Shown here: one piece after another, positions 33,946-43,194 of the stretch | How the letters are laid out: the number at the start of each line of letters is the position of its first letter | Position numbering within the stretch: the stretch's first letter is position 1 | DNA from: an uncultured Lachnospiraceae bacterium | GTDB lineage: Bacteria > Bacillota > Clostridia > Lachnospirales > Lachnospiraceae | Assembly (NCBI GenBank): GCA_934294885.1 | Contig: CAKRAK010000012.1 | Span: 21,137 to 85,136, forward strand | DNA: 64,000 nucleotides | Direction of reading: 5' to 3' | Made by a program: the position numbers and the translations under genes | The notes under the pieces: generated by a model | The model's input: the letters and a program-made list of their open reading frames with translations, nothing else | Told to the model about the DNA's origin: nothing | The model's database searches: none

Positions 33946-34902
33946 ATGAAACTCATTACATTTGAGGATATTATTAATTTAAATATAGAGCCGGAAATCT
34001 GTTTTGAATGGGTCAGTGATATGATCGAAAATAAAAAAGATACACAACTTCCCCCTAAAATCAGTATTCATCCTGCCGATGGTGTGTTTTGCAATTATAT
34101 GCCCTGTATAATTCCTTATGGTAAAGACAGAAGTGCAGGTGGTGTTAAAATTGTAAACAGGTATCCTGACAGAACTCCGAGTCTGGATAGTAAGCTGCTA
34201 TTGTTGGATATGAAGAGCGGAGACTACCTGTGTCTGATGGATGCTAACTGGATAACTGCAATGAGAACCGGGGCAGTAGCGGTACATTCCATGAAATATT
34301 TAGCTAAAAAGAACTTTAGTAAAATTTCAATACTTGGTCTTGGAAATACAGCGAGAGCCGCAATTCTTATCTTGGCATCAGTTTATCCCGATCGGGAATT
34401 CGAGATTAGATTATTAAAATACAAGGGGCAGGAGGATTCTTTTGTGGAACGGTTTAAAGCCTATAAGAATCTGCATTTTACATATGAGGATGAGGTGGAA
34501 CCTTTGGTGCGTGGTGCGGAGGTTGTTCTTTCCTGTATTACTTATTCGGAAGCAGATTTGTGTCCGGATGAATGTTTTGATGAAGGGGTGCTGGTTATAC
34601 CGGTTCATACAAGGGGTTTTACAAATTGCGATTTGTTTTTTGATAAGGTGTTTGCGGATGATTATGGCCATGTTTGTCATTTTAAAAATTTTTCGAAGTT
34701 TCATGCTTTTGCAGAGATGTGCGACGTTGTGAATCATGTTACAGAGGGACGTGAGAATGATAAAGAACGGATACTTGCATATAATATCGGTTTGGCGATT
34801 CATGATGTTAATTATGGAATGCATATTTATGATATGATAAAAGATGAAAAGCAATATTTTGATTTTGACATGTTGGAGCCGGATACTAAATTTTGGGTGT
34901 GA
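33946..34902 (+). CDS. ornithine cyclodeaminase / mu-crystallin family enzyme
   Basis: NAD(P)-dependent enzyme of the ornithine cyclodeaminase/mu-crystallin/SbnB family, 318 residues. Seen: GGVKIVNRYPDRTPSLDSKL (substrate-binding Lys), LMDANWITAMRTGAVAVHSMKYLA, nucleotide-binding ISILGLGNTARAAILIL, and a C-terminal half less conserved than in ornithine cyclodeaminase. The family includes ornithine cyclodeaminase, alanine dehydrogenase and the diaminopropionate-forming SbnB. The arginine genes are 20 kb away, so its partner is more likely the next gene; I infer that it makes or consumes an amino acid for a surface-polymer building block. It begins 20 bases after prmA. Confidence 0.78.
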   Translation: MKLITFEDIINLNIEPEICFEWVSDMIENKKDTQLPPKISIHPADGVFCNYMPCIIPYGKDRSAGGVKIVNRYPDRTPSLDSKLLLLDMKSGDYLCLMDANWITAMRTGAVAVHSMKYLAKKNFSKISILGLGNTARAAILILASVYPDREFEIRLLKYKGQEDSFVERFKAYKNLHFTYEDEVEPLVRGAEVVLSCITYSEADLCPDECFDEGVLVIPVHTRGFTNCDLFFDKVFADDYGHVCHFKNFSKFHAFAEMCDVVNHVTEGRENDKERILAYNIGLAIHDVNYGMHIYDMIKDEKQYFDFDMLEPDTKFWV

Positions 34903-34936
34903 AAATTAGAAAGATAACTGTTATGGGAGGTTTTGT

Positions 34937-36781
34937 ATGCAGGCTGTGATTCTTGCTGCCGGAATGGGGAAGCGTTTAAAGGATTTAACGAAGGATAATA
35001 CAAAGTGTATGATAAAGGTAAATGGAGTGACCTTGATTGAACGGATGCTTTGTCAATTGGAGAAGAAAAAATTGTCGCGTATTATTATTGTTGTCGGTTA
35101 TAAAGGTCAGCAATTGATTGAATATATCAGCACATTAAAGATTCAAACTCCTATTGAATATATAAGTAATCCCATTTATGACCGCACGAATAACATTTAT
35201 TCTTTGGCACTGGCAAAGGAGTGGCTGTGCAAAGAGGATACTTTGTTATTTGAATCTGATCTGATATTTGAAGATACAGTGATTGATGAATTACTGAATG
35301 ATTCCCGTGATACTCTGGCCCTTGTTGATAAGTATGAATCATGGATGGACGGAACCTGTGTGAAAATCAATGAATATGATGAAATTAAAGAGTTTGTGCC
35401 TAAAAATAAATTTCAATTTGATGAGATTAAGGATTATTACAAAACAGTTAATATATATAAGTTTAGCAAACATTTTTCCGAAACCCATTACGTTCCTTTT
35501 CTGGAGGCCTATCAGAAGGCGTTGGGAGAAAATGAATATTATGAACAGGTACTTAGAGTGATTACAATGCTTGATGAACCGGAAATAAGAGCAAAGAGAC
35601 TAAACGGTGAATTATGGTATGAAATAGATGATATTCAGGATTTGGATATTGCAGCTTCGATGTTTGTTTCTAATGAAGATGAGAGGGTAGATTTGGTTTC
35701 CGGTCGCTATGGAGGCTATTGGAGATATCCTAATTTGCTGGATTTCTGCTATTTGGTTAATCCGTTTTTTCCTCCACAGCGTTTATTGGACGAAATGAAA
35801 TCAAATTTCGATAAATTAATTACACAATATCCATCCGGAATGAAGGTAAATTCTTTATTGGCTTCAAAGAATTTTAACGTAGCACAGGAGAATATTGTTA
35901 TTGGTAACGGTGCTGCAGAATTGATTAAATCGTATATGAGTGATTTGAGGGGTTTGATAGGTGTTGTCAGACCTACTTTTGAGGAATATGCACACAGATA
36001 TCCATCAGAAAAAACAGTAGTGTATTATCCGGATAATGATGAATTTCGGTATACTGTTGATGATTTGATAAGCTATTTTGGAGAGAAAAAAATTCGGAAT
36101 TTGATTTTAATTAATCCGGATAATCCTTCCGGTAATTATATTCGACATAAGGATTTACTCAGGTTAATTGAATGGACAGGGGATAACAATATTCAGTTAT
36201 TAATTGATGAATCCTTTGTGGATTTTTCTGATGAAGTAAATGCCAGCGTAATACAACAGCCATTGTTAGATAATAATAAGCATTTATATGTAATGAAAAG
36301 TATATCTAAGTCTTATGGTGTACCGGGGATTCGCATTGGTGTATTAGCGTCTGGGAATATTGAAGTAATAGAAAAAATAAAAAAAGATGTTGCAATTTGG
36401 AATCTTAATTCTTTTGCGGAATTTTATATGCAGATTGCAGAAAAGTACAGGTCAGAATATGAAGATTCACTTGTGTTATTTAGGAAAGAAAGAAGTCGTT
36501 TCGTTGAAAAATTATCCAATGTGCATGGTCTTCGTCTGATCCCTACGCAAGCCAATTACGTGATGGCTGAAATATTGACAGATGTTTCAGCGAAAGAATT
36601 GAATGCCCGGTTGTTAAAGAAATATAATATATTAATAAAAAATCTGGTTCCGAAATTAAAAAAAGATGGAAAGCAGTATGTAAGGTTAGCAATCAGATCT
36701 GAGGAAGAAAACAATCGGTTGATAGAAGCACTTAGTAGGGAGTTGGATGAAGGACTCATAGAAAAACAGATAATAATATGA
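34937..36781 (+). CDS. fusion: LicC-like nucleotidyltransferase + CobD/HisC-like PLP enzyme
   Basis: 614-residue two-domain protein. Residues 1-~235: nucleotidyltransferase like phosphocholine cytidylyltransferase LicC, with AVILAAGMGKRLKDLTKDN, KCMIKVNG, NPIYDRTNNIYSL, LFESDLIFE. Residues ~250-614: fold-type I PLP enzyme of the HisC/CobD group, with VNPFFPPQRLLDEMKSNF, VIGNGAAELIKSYM, LINPDNPSGNYI, LLIDESFVDFSD and the Schiff-base lysine in SISKSYGVPGIRIGVL. A CobD-type domain can act as aminotransferase or as phospho-amino-acid decarboxylase. Joined to a cytidylyltransferase it could form and activate a phospho-aminoalcohol (CDP-ethanolamine type) or aminophosphonate; this is inference. GGGAGG precedes the ATG. 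Confidence 0.85.
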   Translation: MQAVILAAGMGKRLKDLTKDNTKCMIKVNGVTLIERMLCQLEKKKLSRIIIVVGYKGQQLIEYISTLKIQTPIEYISNPIYDRTNNIYSLALAKEWLCKEDTLLFESDLIFEDTVIDELLNDSRDTLALVDKYESWMDGTCVKINEYDEIKEFVPKNKFQFDEIKDYYKTVNIYKFSKHFSETHYVPFLEAYQKALGENEYYEQVLRVITMLDEPEIRAKRLNGELWYEIDDIQDLDIAASMFVSNEDERVDLVSGRYGGYWRYPNLLDFCYLVNPFFPPQRLLDEMKSNFDKLITQYPSGMKVNSLLASKNFNVAQENIVIGNGAAELIKSYMSDLRGLIGVVRPTFEEYAHRYPSEKTVVYYPDNDEFRYTVDDLISYFGEKKIRNLILINPDNPSGNYIRHKDLLRLIEWTGDNNIQLLIDESFVDFSDEVNASVIQQPLLDNNKHLYVMKSISKSYGVPGIRIGVLASGNIEVIEKIKKDVAIWNLNSFAEFYMQIAEKYRSEYEDSLVLFRKERSRFVEKLSNVHGLRLIPTQANYVMAEILTDVSAKELNARLLKKYNILIKNLVPKLKKDGKQYVRLAIRSEEENNRLIEALSRELDEGLIEKQIII

Positions 36782-36787
36782 TATAAT
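36779..36787 (+). promoter_or_regulatory. possible internal promoter in the glycopolymer cluster
   Basis: TGATATAAT, an extended -10 box overlapping the stop codon of the fusion gene and 49 bases before the next gene. No clear -35 box. Confidence 0.35.
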
Positions 36788-36835
36788 ATACCCTGTTGTG
36801 TCAAAGAAGACAAGATAAAAGGAAAGGCTGAGATT

Positions 36836-37129
36836 ATGAAAAAGACAGTATATAAAATTGGAAAGTTTCTTTATTTTTTTTCGTTGGTAAATATATTATA
36901 TACAAAGGTTGTATATGCATATATTGATCCGTCCACGGTAACTTATCTGGTTCAGGCAATTGCAGGAATCCTGATTGCAATTGGTGCAGCTTTTACAGTT
37001 TACAGACATAAGATCATAGCATTTTTTAAGGGTAAGAAAAACCCGGAGGAAAAATCTTTTCAAAGTACAAAGCAGAAGGAACTTGCGGATGAAGATGGTG
37101 TTGTAGATATAAAAATTGATGAAGAATAA
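36836..37129 (+). CDS. small 'YIDP' membrane protein (97 aa)
   Basis: 97 residues: a signal-like first helix, then AYIDPSTVTYLVQAIAGILI and a second transmembrane helix, then a charged tail (KGKKNPEEKSFQSTKQKELADEDG). I know the motif AYIDPGTGSxLxQ from small unnamed proteins encoded beside alkaline-phosphatase-type and surface-polymer genes in Firmicutes. This copy has PST in place of PGT. Function unknown; an assembly or accessory role for the neighbouring membrane enzymes is an inference. SD AAAGGAAAGG upstream; 15 bases before the YidC fusion gene. Confidence 0.8.
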   Translation: MKKTVYKIGKFLYFFSLVNILYTKVVYAYIDPSTVTYLVQAIAGILIAIGAAFTVYRHKIIAFFKGKKNPEEKSFQSTKQKELADEDGVVDIKIDEE

Positions 37130-37144
37130 TGGTGTGAAAGAATA

Positions 37145-39208
37145 ATGGATTTAGTGATAGAGGTACTTGGAAGGATAATGGGATATGTTATGTACGCATG
37201 TTATGGACTTGTACATAATTATCTGTTGGCAATTGTTCTCTTTACAATTTTAATTAGAGTTGTATTGTTACCGATAAGTATATGGTTGCATAAAAATTCA
37301 ATCAAAATGGTAAAAATGCTGCCGGACATTAATATGATCAAAGCAAGATACTACGGAAATAAGGATAAGATATCCGAACAGCAGATGAAGCTTTACAAGA
37401 AAGAAAGCTACCATCCTCTTGCGGATGTGATTCCCTTATTGTTGCAGGTGGTTATTCTGTTAGGTGTGGTAAATGTAATCTATAATCCAATGACCCATAT
37501 TTTGCATATTCCATCGGAGGATATTAAAAGCTTGGTGGTAACGTATGCCGATAAAGAAAATGTCAGCTTGGAATCATCGGGAATTCAGGTGATGACAGCT
37601 CAGGATATTATAGATGGAAACAATCTGGAGGTATACGGAAATGCTGTTTCTTCAGAAACGTTAAATCATATCAGGTCATTAAATCTTTCTTGGAATGGTT
37701 TTTCTTTGGCAGCAATTCCTTCAAAAAGCGGAGGTATCTATATAGCGGTTCCTTTTTTGGCGGCGTTTTGTGCTTTGTTGCTTTGTTTTGCACAGAATAA
37801 GGTGAATGTTTTGCAGTCGGAACAGGGGATGCTGAATAAGATAGGAACGACTCTTTTATCCGTATTATTATCATTATATTTAGGCTTCTTTGTTCCTGCA
37901 GGTGTAGGATTTTATTGGATTTGCAGTAACTTAACGGCGATTGCACAGCTGTTCTTATTAAATTGTCTGATTAATCCAAAAAAATACGTAGATTATCAGG
38001 CGTTAAATGAAAGTCGCGATTTATTAAAATACATGGATGGCAATCAGGATCAAAAAAAGAATCGTTTAAATCGGGATCCGTATCAGAAAAAGTGTAATAG
38101 GGATTATAGGAGATTTTTAAAACAGGAAGATAAGCGTCTTGTTTTCTATTCTGAAAATAAGGGCTTTTATAAATTTTTTAAAGATATGATAGAGGAAATT
38201 TTGGAACATTCCCAGCTTGTGATTGATTATGTTACAAGTGATCCTGAGGATAATGTTTTTCAACTTGAAAGTGAGAGATTTCGAACCTATTATGTTTCCG
38301 GAAGAAAGTTAATTTACTTGATGTTAAAAATGGATGCGGATATGGTTGTGATGACAACTCCTGATTTGGAAAAATATCATATCAAACGCTCCATTGTTCG
38401 AGCAGATATTGAATATGTTTATGTGCCACATGGTATTAACAGTAGTAATCTGACATTAAGAAAGAATGCTTTAGATTACTTTGATACGGCATATGTTGCA
38501 AATCAAAATGGAATTGATGAGATGAGGGCTTTGGAGGAGTTTAATGAAGCTCATAAAAAAAGACTGGTCAAATTTGGTTCCTGTCTGATTGATGATATGA
38601 TTCTTTCCTATGGTGAATATTGTAAAGATATTCAGCCTGCAAAGAAAAAGAGGATATTGATCGCCCCATCTTGGCAAACCGATAATATAATGGATGTTTG
38701 TGTAGACGAACTTTTGAATGTTATGAAAGATATGGATTGTGATATTATTGTCCGTCCCCATCCGCAATATGTCAGACATTGTAGGAAACAGCTATTGGAA
38801 CTGGAGGCTCAGTATAGGGATTGTTCCAATATAGAATTTCAAATGGATTTTTCTTCAAATCGTGTAGTTTATGAAGCAGATGTATTAATTACGGACTGGT
38901 CGTCTATTGCATTTGAATATGCATTTTCTACATTGCATCCGGTTTTGTTTATTAATACGCCAATGAAAATTATGAACTTGGATTATGACAAAATTGATAT
39001 AACACCCGTTGATATTATTCTACGGAATAAGGTTGGTGTTTCTGTTGATTTAGAACAAATAAGTGGGATAAAAGAGAACATAGAAAAATTATTATACTCT
39101 TCGGATTACTCGAAAGAACAAATGGAAAAAATCAGGGAGCAGTATCTATTTAATGTAGGAAAAAGCGGAAAGATAGGAGCTGCTTATATTATGAAACGTC
39201 TTGGATAA
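37145..39208 (+). CDS. fusion: YidC/Oxa1-like membrane domain + CDP-glycerol glycerophosphotransferase
   Basis: 687-residue protein of unusual build. Residues 1-~280 look like a YidC/Oxa1 membrane insertase core: LLAIVLFTILIRVVLLPISI with the groove arginine (Arg38), a charged cytoplasmic hairpin (KMLPDINMIKARYYGNKDKI), PLLLQVVILLGVVNVIYNP, and further helices ending in VGFYWICSNLTAIAQLFLLN. Residues ~330-687 are a Tag/Tar-type glycerophosphotransferase: YVPHGINSSNL, ILIAPSWQTDN, DIIVRPHPQYVRH, DVLITDWSSIAFEYAFS. The latter family polymerises glycerol- or ribitol-phosphate from CDP-alcohols. The YidC part may be the membrane platform for polymerisation. The single open frame shows no stop or frameshift at the junction. 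Confidence 0.88.
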   Translation: MDLVIEVLGRIMGYVMYACYGLVHNYLLAIVLFTILIRVVLLPISIWLHKNSIKMVKMLPDINMIKARYYGNKDKISEQQMKLYKKESYHPLADVIPLLLQVVILLGVVNVIYNPMTHILHIPSEDIKSLVVTYADKENVSLESSGIQVMTAQDIIDGNNLEVYGNAVSSETLNHIRSLNLSWNGFSLAAIPSKSGGIYIAVPFLAAFCALLLCFAQNKVNVLQSEQGMLNKIGTTLLSVLLSLYLGFFVPAGVGFYWICSNLTAIAQLFLLNCLINPKKYVDYQALNESRDLLKYMDGNQDQKKNRLNRDPYQKKCNRDYRRFLKQEDKRLVFYSENKGFYKFFKDMIEEILEHSQLVIDYVTSDPEDNVFQLESERFRTYYVSGRKLIYLMLKMDADMVVMTTPDLEKYHIKRSIVRADIEYVYVPHGINSSNLTLRKNALDYFDTAYVANQNGIDEMRALEEFNEAHKKRLVKFGSCLIDDMILSYGEYCKDIQPAKKKRILIAPSWQTDNIMDVCVDELLNVMKDMDCDIIVRPHPQYVRHCRKQLLELEAQYRDCSNIEFQMDFSSNRVVYEADVLITDWSSIAFEYAFSTLHPVLFINTPMKIMNLDYDKIDITPVDIILRNKVGVSVDLEQISGIKENIEKLLYSSDYSKEQMEKIREQYLFNVGKSGKIGAAYIMKRLG

Positions 39209-39225
39209 AGAAGGAGAACGGGAAA

Positions 39226-41622
39226 ATGGCTTATGCATGGATTGGATTTATAATCTTATCGGTTATTGTTACGAAGATGGAGAAAAACCGGAAGTCGATT
39301 ATTAAGTGTCCGTCGTATCTGATATTGATATTTTTAACATATGCAGCTATTGATTATGGAATTGCAAGCATAGCAGGTGTTGGAGATTTTGATGATAATT
39401 ACAAATGGGTTAGCAGAATTTCGTGGTTTCTTTCGATTGTTATAAGCTTGCTGGCAATCTATTTTGTTAAGAATAAATTTCAATCCAATAAGGTTGTTAA
39501 AATTATGAGCTCTGTCCTGCCTAAAATATCGGTATTGGCAGTTGCTTTTTGGCTGTTAATCTATATGAGAGATTTAATGGGAGAATTTAATCTCGCTTTT
39601 TTAGAACTGTGTACATACGTATATGGGATGATTTTCGGTCTGTCGGTTTTGATAACCCTATTGTTGTATAGAAGAGAAGATGTATTTAAAAGATTAAATG
39701 ATAAATTTCAGATCGTAGATGCGTCAGTGACGATTACATTTTTGCTTGTGTGTATTATGGCAGTAGGAAGTTCTGGTCAGACTTCTTACATAAGACTGGT
39801 AACTTATATTTTCCTTTTTGTGTTATTGTGCCTGTTTATATTTGAAAAGAAAAAATTATACTTGGATTTTTCTGCAGAAAAGCAGTCTGTCTTAAAACAA
39901 TATAAAACAAATATAATGTGGCTTTTACCATCCATTCTTTTGTTTGCAATTATGTTTTTTTGTGAAAATTCTTTGGAATTTTACAGTGTTAATATCAATA
40001 CATTACCATTTGGGGTTGGGAGCTTTTATGTCGATTTTGTTCGAATTGCAATTGCACTTGTAATTGGTGTATGTGGTTTGTTTGCATTGATAAGAGAAAA
40101 TTACGTAAGGAAAGTGTCTGTGTTTATTTTCTCTGTTGATTTGGCAATTTATGTACAGGTTATGTTTTTGAATCATAACTTAGGTCAAACGGATTTAGAA
40201 AAAATAAACTGGTCAGAATACATACCAAGCATGGTACTTGGTGTAGTTATCTGGGGAGCCTGTTTGATTGGCATGTCAGTGCTATATCGTAAACATGAAA
40301 AAATAATAGGTCAGATAGGTAAGAATGGTGCATACTTTTTGCTTGCATTGCAGTTGGTATCTATCGTATATATGTTTGTCAGCATCGGTGGATGGTCGGG
40401 AGACCTTAGCAAGGATGCGGAAAAAAAGAATTTGGCCGGCTATTATTATTTGACAGATGAAGATTGTTATACGATATCAGATGAGAATGTCGTTGTGTTT
40501 ATTTTGGACACCTTCAGTAATGATTATATTGATACGTTATTAAAGCATGACAGTGATGCATTAGCGGACTTTCATGACTTTACCTATTATTCTAACTATA
40601 ATGGCTCTTATGACGGAACCCCCCTTGCAATGTCATATCTGCTGTCGGGACAGAAATTTAATAATACGATTTCCTGTGTTACCTCAACGAAAAATGCTTT
40701 TGAATCAGAGCATGCAAGTTATTTTTATAATACATTAAAGGACAATCAGATTGATGCACGTTTGTATACGGATAGTATGACACAATCGTGGCTGGGAATT
40801 GGAAATTTGACAGACTATTATAGCAATGTAGAATATGATCAGGATACGGCATATGAGGTCTATTATGATGCAATATTAAAGATGATGGTTAAAAGTGTTC
40901 TGTATCGTGTTGTACCGACTGTGGCAAAACCATATTTTTTAGTTGTAACCGATGATTTTACAGATACCATTGGCGGTGGTCAAAGCCAGAAAAGTAACAT
41001 TCCGAATCAGGAGGAATTCGAAAATTATATAAAGACAAAGGGAATTATAAGGGATGAAAAGGGAAAGAGCTTTGTTATATATCATTTTGAAGGTATGCAT
41101 GATGCATATTCTTATTCTGAGGATGAAGTTGTTTCTTTGGGAAAACAGAATCTAAAACTTGTGGCAGAATATATGGAACAATTAAAAAAACTGGGGGTAT
41201 ATGATAATACAACGATTATCGTTACTGCAGACCACGGATTACACGAAACGATTGATGGAATTCAGGCAATGTTTATGATAAAAAAAGAGAATCAGGAGGG
41301 TACGCAGTATATAGAAAATACGGCTCCGATTGATGCCGTTGATTTTATGCCTACCGTATTATCCTGTATGAATCAGAAGATACCGGATGATTTTGGAACT
41401 TCTGTATTTGATGTGGATGAGAATGCCATAAGAGAGCGATCTGTGTATATTAGAAAGTATAATGCCAAACTATTAAATAATGCGAAAACAGCCAATACAA
41501 CAATAGGTTCGGCATTTAATTGTCTCTATGAATTTGATTACACCGGGAATAAAGAGGACTTACGTAAACGGGACGAAAGTAAACCAGACCAGATATTGAA
41601 GCTTACTGATTTTTGGTGGTAG
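39226..41622 (+). CDS. membrane-anchored alkaline phosphatase superfamily (sulfatase-type) phosphotransferase
   Basis: 798 residues: about eleven transmembrane helices (to ~residue 395), then an extracellular domain of the sulfatase/LtaS/EptA type. Metal and nucleophile positions can be placed: VVFILDTFS (Asp428), YDGTPLAMSYLLSG (Thr465 as nucleophile) and VTADHGLHE (Asp669, His670). Such enzymes move phosphoglycerol or phosphoethanolamine from lipids to surface polymers. The large helical N-terminus is longer than the five helices of LtaS or EptA. In this cluster it may add or polymerise a phospho-alcohol group. SD AGGAG upstream. Confidence 0.82.
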   Translation: MAYAWIGFIILSVIVTKMEKNRKSIIKCPSYLILIFLTYAAIDYGIASIAGVGDFDDNYKWVSRISWFLSIVISLLAIYFVKNKFQSNKVVKIMSSVLPKISVLAVAFWLLIYMRDLMGEFNLAFLELCTYVYGMIFGLSVLITLLLYRREDVFKRLNDKFQIVDASVTITFLLVCIMAVGSSGQTSYIRLVTYIFLFVLLCLFIFEKKKLYLDFSAEKQSVLKQYKTNIMWLLPSILLFAIMFFCENSLEFYSVNINTLPFGVGSFYVDFVRIAIALVIGVCGLFALIRENYVRKVSVFIFSVDLAIYVQVMFLNHNLGQTDLEKINWSEYIPSMVLGVVIWGACLIGMSVLYRKHEKIIGQIGKNGAYFLLALQLVSIVYMFVSIGGWSGDLSKDAEKKNLAGYYYLTDEDCYTISDENVVVFILDTFSNDYIDTLLKHDSDALADFHDFTYYSNYNGSYDGTPLAMSYLLSGQKFNNTISCVTSTKNAFESEHASYFYNTLKDNQIDARLYTDSMTQSWLGIGNLTDYYSNVEYDQDTAYEVYYDAILKMMVKSVLYRVVPTVAKPYFLVVTDDFTDTIGGGQSQKSNIPNQEEFENYIKTKGIIRDEKGKSFVIYHFEGMHDAYSYSEDEVVSLGKQNLKLVAEYMEQLKKLGVYDNTTIIVTADHGLHETIDGIQAMFMIKKENQEGTQYIENTAPIDAVDFMPTVLSCMNQKIPDDFGTSVFDVDENAIRERSVYIRKYNAKLLNNAKTANTTIGSAFNCLYEFDYTGNKEDLRKRDESKPDQILKLTDFWW

Positions 41623-41642
41623 AATAATACATTAGGAGAATT

Positions 41643-42758
41643 ATGATGAAGAAGATTATGTTAATATTCGGAACAAGACCGGAGGCTATTAAGATGGCAC
41701 CGGTATATAAAGCGTTTCGGAATGAAAAGGACTTCGAAACGAAGGTAGTCACGACGGGGCAGCATACGGATTTGTTGCAGCAGGTAATAGAAGCGTTCCA
41801 TGTTCATGTGGATTATGATTTGAAGATTATGAAGGAGAAACAGGGAGTTTCTTATATCATTAGTAGTATATTAGAACGGTTGCCGGCTGTTTTAGAAAGT
41901 GAAAAGCCGGATATTGTTTTGGTGCATGGTGACACTTCTACAAGCTTTGCAGCGGCTTTGGCAGCATTTAATCTGCAAATACCGATTGCTCATGTGGAGG
42001 CGGGATTACGAACAAATAATAAATATTTTCCTTTTCCGGAGGAAATGAACCGTCGGTTAACAGGTCAGCTTGCAGATATACATTTTGCCCCTACAAAGAT
42101 GAATCAGGATAATTTGAACAAAGAAGGAATTTATCAGAATGTATATGTAGTTGGAAATACTATCGTCGATGCAATTTCTTACACAGTCAAGCCGGATTAT
42201 GTTTTCAGGAATGAAGCATTAAATTCTATAGACTTTCAGAAAAATAAATATATTTTGGTAACAGCCCACAGAAGAGAAAACTGGGGAGAAAATATTGGAA
42301 TGCTTTGCCGGGCAATTAAGGAGCTTACAGCCAGGTATCAGAATATAAAATTTATATGGCCTGTACATGCAAATCCAATTGTAAAAAATCAGGTTTATGA
42401 GTTATGTGGTAATTGTAATGATATTATTTTGATGGATTCGTTAGATGTATTTGATACTCATAATCTGATTAACAGATGTTATATGATTGTAACGGATTCC
42501 GGTGGGATTCAGGAAGAAGCTGCCGCATTGGGAAAACCGGTGCTGGTTTTCCGGAAAGAAACAGAACGTATGGAGGCTGTATTAGCAGGTGTTGCAAAGC
42601 TTATGGGAACATCTTATGATGATGTTTTAAGGCATATACAGGAAATATTAGATGATGATGAATTATATGAAAGGATGGCAAAATCATCGGATGTGTTTGG
42701 ACGAGGAACAACATCAGATGAAATTGTAGCTTACATAAGAGGATATTTAAATGATTAA
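41643..42758 (+). CDS. wecB: UDP-N-acetylglucosamine 2-epimerase (non-hydrolysing)
   Basis: Interconverts UDP-GlcNAc and UDP-ManNAc, supplying ManNAc for linkage units of wall polymers. 371 residues with MLIFGTRPEAIKMAPV, VHGDTSTSFAAALAAF, HVEAGLRTNNKYFPFPEEMNRR, TAHRRENWGEN and TDSGGIQEEAA. TTAGGAGAA precedes tandem ATGs at 41643/41646. The gene overlaps gtrA by 8 bases. In teichoic-acid pathways the homologue is MnaA. Confidence 0.95.
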   Translation: MMKKIMLIFGTRPEAIKMAPVYKAFRNEKDFETKVVTTGQHTDLLQQVIEAFHVHVDYDLKIMKEKQGVSYIISSILERLPAVLESEKPDIVLVHGDTSTSFAAALAAFNLQIPIAHVEAGLRTNNKYFPFPEEMNRRLTGQLADIHFAPTKMNQDNLNKEGIYQNVYVVGNTIVDAISYTVKPDYVFRNEALNSIDFQKNKYILVTAHRRENWGENIGMLCRAIKELTARYQNIKFIWPVHANPIVKNQVYELCGNCNDIILMDSLDVFDTHNLINRCYMIVTDSGGIQEEAAALGKPVLVFRKETERMEAVLAGVAKLMGTSYDDVLRHIQEILDDDELYERMAKSSDVFGRGTTSDEIVAYIRGYLND

Positions 42759-43176
42759 AAATTTACAGCGGATTATATCAAAATATCGACAAATTCTTGT
42801 GTATGGGTTCTGTTCTGTATTTACATGCGTTTTAGAAACTGTAATAGGTTATGGATTGAAAAACTATCTTGGACAGAAATTAATTGTAGCAAATTCTATC
42901 AGTATATTAATTGGAGCGATTGTTCATTATGTATTGGTTACAAAGAAAGCGTTCAAAAGAAGAACCTCTTTGTGGAATGGATTCGTATACATTATTACCT
43001 TTATATTAGGATTTGTCTTGCAAAATCTTGTTATGAAGATAACATACGATAAATTATTATTTATGTTGATTGAAGTATACAGATATACGATAAGTAAATT
43101 TGTTTCGGTTGGAGTTCCCTTCTTTCTTGTTTATTTTGTCAGAAAGTATTTGTATTCCATAAAAGCGGATCAATAA
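42751..43176 (+). CDS. GtrA-family membrane protein
   Basis: 141 residues, four predicted transmembrane helices: LVYGFCSVFTCVLETVIGYG, NSISILIGAIVHYVLVTKKAF, FVYIITFILGFVLQN, VPFFLVYFVRKYLY. GtrA/GtcA proteins are thought to flip undecaprenyl-phosphate-linked sugars across the membrane. It overlaps the wecB stop by 8 bases and precedes a GT2 synthase and a GT-C transferase, the three usual parts of a polymer glycosylation system. Confidence 0.86.
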   Translation: MIKNLQRIISKYRQILVYGFCSVFTCVLETVIGYGLKNYLGQKLIVANSISILIGAIVHYVLVTKKAFKRRTSLWNGFVYIITFILGFVLQNLVMKITYDKLLFMLIEVYRYTISKFVSVGVPFFLVYFVRKYLYSIKADQ

Positions 43177-43194
43177 TGTTTTGGAGGAGAGAAA

